The notes under the pieces are model-generated. The model had not been told where the DNA came from and ran no database searches. It worked only from the letters and a program-made list of their open reading frames with translations. Below, piece by piece: positions 6,072 through 8,529 of a stretch of 8,529 nucleotides of DNA; within the stretch, counting starts at the first letter, position 1; each line of letters starts with the position of its first letter. The stretch lies in NCBI GenBank assembly GCA_030590185.1, contig JAUUZB010000100.1:1-8529 (forward strand), written 5' to 3'. The translations under genes were made by a program, and so were the position numbers. Source of the DNA: Deltaproteobacteria bacterium (GTDB lineage: Bacteria; Myxococcota; XYA12-FULL-58-9; JAUUZB01).

Positions 6072-7705
6072 GATGAGCTCCCCCGCTTGAACAGGCCGCC
6101 GAGGGCAGATGCGGCCGGTCGCGCCGCTGGTTCTGGAATCGAAGATGGTTCGGGCGCCCTGGCCGCCGCGAGGGTTTGGGTCAGCTCCTTGGGGTTTTCG
6201 GCGTACAGCATCGCCGTCTCTTCGCTGATCTTTTCGGCGGCGATTAACTCCGCGAGGCTCGTGTCGAGCTGGATCATCCCCGCTGAACGACCGCGGGCCT
6301 GGAGGTTGGGGAGCTGCAGGAGCTTGTTGTCGCGGATCAAATTCCACAACGGCACGCTGCCGGTGATCAACTCGGAGGCGGCGACCATCCCATCGCCGTT
6401 GAGGTTGGGCAGGAGGCGTTGGCTCACCACGATCATCAAGGCACCGGCCAGGGTGTTGCGCACCTGCTCCTGTTTGTCCGGCGGGAACATGCTGATCAGG
6501 CGATCGATGGTGGTCGTGGCCGTGCGGGTGTTCATGGTGGCGAGCACCAAGTGCCCGGTCTCGGCCGCCCCCAAGGCCACCTCGACGGTTTCGACATCCC
6601 GCAACTCGCCAATGACGATGACATCCGGATCCTGCCGAAGGGCGCCCTTGAGGGCGGTGGCGAAGCTGCGGGTGTGGGCCCCGATCTCCCGTTGGGAGAT
6701 CAGCGCCTTCTTGGGCGGGTGAATCACCTCGACCGGATCCTCCACCGTGATGATGTGCTGCGCCCGGTGGGCGTTGATGCTGTCGACGAGGGCCGCCATG
6801 GTCGTGGTTTTGCCGTGGCCACTCGGGCCCGAGATGATCGCCAGGCCTTGGTGATAGCGGGTTACCTTGTTGAGCTCGGGGGGCAAGCCCAGCACCTCAA
6901 GAGAGGCCACCTCTTTGGCGATCAAGCGGAAGCAGCCCTTGAGCCCGGTGGCTTGCCGAGAGACGTTGACCCGCGCCCGACCGGCACCAGGGATCTCAAC
7001 CGCGAAGTCGGTGTAACCGACGTCATCGAAACGCTCACGTTGGGTGCTGTTGAGCAGACCGAGCAGGATCTCCTCGACCCGCTCCGGGGCAAGCGGATCG
7101 CCCTGGGGTTTGAGCTTACCCACCAGACGAAAACAGGTGGCGCGGCCGGCGATGATGTGGACATCGGAGGCGTTGCGGGCCCGCGCCGCGGCGATGGTTT
7201 CGGCGAGGTAGGGGCTCGGATCGCCATCCCGACTGACGGTGGGCAGGGCAGCGACGATCCGAGACGTCCGCGGTCGCTCCGCGGCTCTCGGAACAGGTAC
7301 GTGCACGGGCACCGCCACCGGCTGCTTGGCAGCTGGAATTCGTCGGTCTGCTACCGCAGGTGCAGGCTCGATAGACGGCAAGGAAATCGACCCGGGGACG
7401 GGCGCTCGCTCGACGATGCGAACCTGCAGCTTGTCGCTGGAGCGCGCTATGGTCACGAGGTATTCGCGACCGTCGAGGCTGAGGGTTTCCTCTGCCCGGC
7501 CAGCGCTTCGCGTGACGATCTGGGCGAGGGGAGTGCCTACGAACAGGTTGACGATCTGATCTTCGCTGAACACCGCTCGGGCCACCGGCCGAAATGCACC
7601 GTCGATCTTGGCATACGCCGCGCGGCCGATTTGCAGGGCAATCTCGTCCAGGTCGGGACGATCGAGCAGGCGCAGGAGCTGCAACAGGGTCGGTAATCCT
7701 TGCAT
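6068..7705 (-). CDS. Long PilT-like ATPase with extra N-terminal domain and Pro-rich linker
   Basis: The product has 545 residues from ATG 7703-7705, about 180 more than normal PilT. Residues 1-100 look like a degraded second copy of the PilT N-terminal PAS-like fold (AYAKIDGAFRPVARAVFSED at 30-49 recalls the canonical 'RVDGxLRPL...LSPED'). A Pro/Ala/Val-rich linker follows at about 101-160. A proper PilT N-domain (ASDVHIIAGRATCFRLVGKL at 179-198) then leads to the RecA core. This has Walker A GPSGHGKTT at 293-301, Asp box IITVEDPVEVIH at 318-329, Walker B DVIVIGELRD at 361-370, AETGHLVLATMNT at 381-393 and LWNLIRDNK at 453-461. The second His-box histidine is Asn392. A low-complexity Ala/Pro tail (about 515-535) ends in GGLFKRGSSS. 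It is probably a cytoplasmic hexameric pilus-retraction or secretion-type ATPase paired with the next gene. The frame is open to TTG 7739-7741; the start is uncertain because no strong Shine-Dalgarno is well spaced. Confidence 0.87.
   Translation of the reverse strand: MQGLPTLLQLLRLLDRPDLDEIALQIGRAAYAKIDGAFRPVARAVFSEDQIVNLFVGTPLAQIVTRSAGRAEETLSLDGREYLVTIARSSDKLQVRIVERAPVPGSISLPSIEPAPAVADRRIPAAKQPVAVPVHVPVPRAAERPRTSRIVAALPTVSRDGDPSPYLAETIAAARARNASDVHIIAGRATCFRLVGKLKPQGDPLAPERVEEILLGLLNSTQRERFDDVGYTDFAVEIPGAGRARVNVSRQATGLKGCFRLIAKEVASLEVLGLPPELNKVTRYHQGLAIISGPSGHGKTTTMAALVDSINAHRAQHIITVEDPVEVIHPPKKALISQREIGAHTRSFATALKGALRQDPDVIVIGELRDVETVEVALGAAETGHLVLATMNTRTATTTIDRLISMFPPDKQEQVRNTLAGALMIVVSQRLLPNLNGDGMVAASELITGSVPLWNLIRDNKLLQLPNLQARGRSAGMIQLDTSLAELIAAEKISEETAMLYAENPKELTQTLAAARAPEPSSIPEPAARPAASALGGLFKRGSSS
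6078..6084 (-). promoter_or_regulatory. Ribosome binding site that fixes the PilT-like gene start
   Basis: Read on the minus strand, GGGGGAG ends 6 bases before GTG 6069-6071. It is a strong Shine-Dalgarno-like match at ideal spacing, and it lies within the last codons of the upstream PilT paralogue. It supports the GTG start and the 365-residue product over the open frame that extends 92 codons further upstream. Confidence 0.7.
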
Positions 7706-7760
7706 CGTTTCTTCGAGCTCCGAACCTGCCCCGCACGCCAACGGACTAATCCAAGGAACG

Positions 7761-7770
7761 CCTCCCTCTT
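7761..7770 (-). promoter_or_regulatory. Orphan strong Shine-Dalgarno-like sequence upstream of the long PilT-like gene
   Basis: On the minus strand AAGAGGGAGG lies here. Six bases downstream is TTG (7752-7754), but that frame reads TTG-GAT-TAG and stops at once, one base out of register with the ATPase frame. An in-frame ATT at 7748-7750 lies 10 bases downstream and would be a rare start. Either the match is chance, or the true start of the ATPase is upstream of ATG 7705 by an unusual codon, or a one-base error is present. Confidence 0.35.
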
Positions 7771-7783
7771 GTTACGGTCCCAT

Positions 7784-7806
7784 GGGGGGTGAGGTTTAGG
7801 TTTGGG
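7784..7806 (+). other. G-rich tract with four G-runs in the intergenic gap
   Basis: Within the 159-base gap 7706-7864 the plus strand has runs of 6, 2, 2 and 3 G separated by TGA, TTTA and TTT. It could form at most a two-layer G-quadruplex on the template strand for the minus-direction genes, and it gives a C-rich leader in the transcript. The sequence shows the runs; function is speculative. I found no convincing sigma70 or sigma54 promoter in this gap. Confidence 0.3.
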
Positions 7807-7809
7807 CGT

Positions 7810-7829
7810 CCTGGTGCCGTCGGCCCAGG
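7810..7829 (-). terminator. GC-rich hairpin after the beta-propeller-like gene (possible weak terminator)
   Basis: Positions 7810-7814 (CCTGG) pair with 7825-7829 (CCAGG). After a one-base bulge, GCC 7816-7818 pairs with GGC 7822-7824 around a three-base loop. This gives an 8-pair, GC-rich stem starting 35 bases after the stop of the upstream minus-strand gene. There is no T-tract on its 3' side on either strand, so it may be a pause or mRNA-end-protecting hairpin, or chance in GC-rich DNA, rather than a true intrinsic terminator. Confidence 0.35.
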
Positions 7830-7864
7830 GTACGCGAGATTCCAGTCGACTTCAGCAGTTGATT

Positions 7865-8529
7865 CTACGGTACGCAGGCCGGCTCGATCACCACCAAGCC
7901 GTGGTCGGCGGCGGTGACCACGAGATCGCCGGCATCGAATACCGCCACCGGGGCCCTCGGCATCGAGACGTCGCCGGCATCTTGTAGACTATTTTGGGTA
8001 TATTCCACCTGACGCAGGGAAACGGCGCCGCCAGCCTGCCAACCCACCCAAACCCGCTCGCCGGTCGGCGACCAGGGACGCGGTGTGCCCTCGGCGCCAG
8101 CGATGGTCATCTCAGCACTCGGCGTGACCGAGGCCGGCGGAGTCACCGGGAGGTAGGTGCGAACCCCGCCCTCCCCTTCGCCGCGCACCAGCAGGGCACC
8201 ATCCAGGGCCAGGGTCCAGGCCTCGCCCGCCTCCCCGCAACCGGCCGCGTCGCAGGCGAAGATGAACCCGGCGGGGGGCGCCAGGGCCCCGGCCGCCGCG
8301 TTGAACAACTCCACCCGGACCTCTTCACCCTCGGTCGTGACCGCCGCGATCCGCCCGCCGTCGTGGGAAGCGCGCAGGACGGTCAGCGGCGTGCCGTCCG
8401 CCACCGCGCCCACGTCGCCGACGTCGATCAATGGTTGACCGTCGATCAAATCTCCCCCCTCCTCGCCGGCCAGGTCCCAGGCCCGCAGGCGGGCGCTCTC
8501 CCAAGCGAAGCCGTTGGCCTCGGGCGTAA
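7865..8529 (-). CDS. C-terminal part of a beta-propeller-like, probably exported protein (5' end outside the window)
   Basis: The minus-strand frame ending at TAG 7865-7867 stays open to the right edge, so the gene begins outside the window; the visible part is about 220 residues. A TTG at 8447-8449 is only an internal leucine codon, since the upstream codons (ending ...WDLAGEEGGD) look equally coding. It contains repeated short strands and turns like those of WD40/TolB-type propeller blades: RASHDGGRIAAVTTEG near the middle and PWSPTGERVWVGW later, each a 'SxDGxRI/V' turn followed by a hydrophobic strand. A close Cys pair (FACDAAGC) and a Cys near the end suggest disulphides, and so export. 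No catalytic motif, membrane segment or sorting tail is visible. The gap of 159 bases and the hairpin suggest it is a separate unit from the ATPase genes. It is a hypothetical protein; the propeller fold is inferred. Confidence 0.72.
   Translation of the reverse strand, partial: TPEANGFAWESARLRAWDLAGEEGGDLIDGQPLIDVGDVGAVADGTPLTVLRASHDGGRIAAVTTEGEEVRVELFNAAAGALAPPAGFIFACDAAGCGEAGEAWTLALDGALLVRGEGEGGVRTYLPVTPPASVTPSAEMTIAGAEGTPRPWSPTGERVWVGWQAGGAVSLRQVEYTQNSLQDAGDVSMPRAPVAVFDAGDLVVTAADHGLVVIEPACVP

Noticed and set aside
6072..6347. A 92-codon N-terminal extension of the short PilT-like protein
   Set aside because: It overlaps the end of the long ATPase gene in another frame and is full of Arg and Pro. 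GTG at 6071 has a strong ribosome-binding site and gives the normal PilT length.
6419..7696. A 425-codon open frame on the plus strand opposite the long PilT-like gene
   Set aside because: The translation is rich in Gly, Arg, Asp and His with no recognisable motif. It mirrors a well-supported ATPase with intact Walker motifs. Long antisense open frames are expected in GC-rich coding DNA.
7706..7864. A sigma54-type (GG...GC) promoter ahead of the ATPase genes
   Set aside because: GGCAC occurs on the minus strand, but no TTGC-type -12 element is at the right distance, so the match does not meet the consensus.

Overview
The window is GC-rich, densely coding DNA. It most likely comes from a Myxococcota or related delta-proteobacterial-type lineage. 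The best clue is the plus-strand gene at 199-2004: a very cysteine-rich secreted protein with the repeat types common in large myxobacterial genomes, ending in a MYXO-CTERM-like tail (Gly-Cys-x-Cys, short hydrophobic segment, Arg cluster). Tandem PilT-type ATPases also fit a gliding or twitching proteobacterium. The lineage call is inference; no rRNA or marker gene is present.

Layout. Plus strand: the last 59 codons of an unidentified protein (1-180), then 18 bases later the cysteine-rich surface protein (199-2004). This converges on, and overlaps by 16 bases, a run of five minus-strand genes read from right to left. These are a long PilT-like ATPase with an N-terminal extension (6068-7705), a standard-length PilT-like ATPase (4974-6071, GTGA overlap with the previous gene), a short-chain dehydrogenase/reductase (4098-4940), an acetoacetate decarboxylase-like protein (3337-4101, ATGA overlap) and a COG2907-type FAD-dependent oxidoreductase (1989-3326, 10-base gap). 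A 159-base non-coding gap holding a GC-rich hairpin and a G-rich tract (7706-7864) separates this run from a truncated beta-propeller-like gene that runs off the right edge (7865-8529, minus).

How the genes may work together. The two PilT paralogues probably act in one hexameric motor system (type IV pilus retraction or a related secretion machine), but no pilus structural gene is visible. Each has lost a different one of the two His-box histidines, which hints at an obligate hetero-oligomer. The three downstream enzymes are tightly coupled and look like a small redox/decarboxylation cassette, possibly acting on a keto acid or a lipid. Their substrate cannot be read from sequence. The link between the motor genes and the enzyme cassette is only co-direction and a 33-base gap, and may be incidental.

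I see no tRNA, rRNA, CRISPR array, insertion sequence or phage gene. Apart from the 7706-7864 gap, the window is almost entirely coding.
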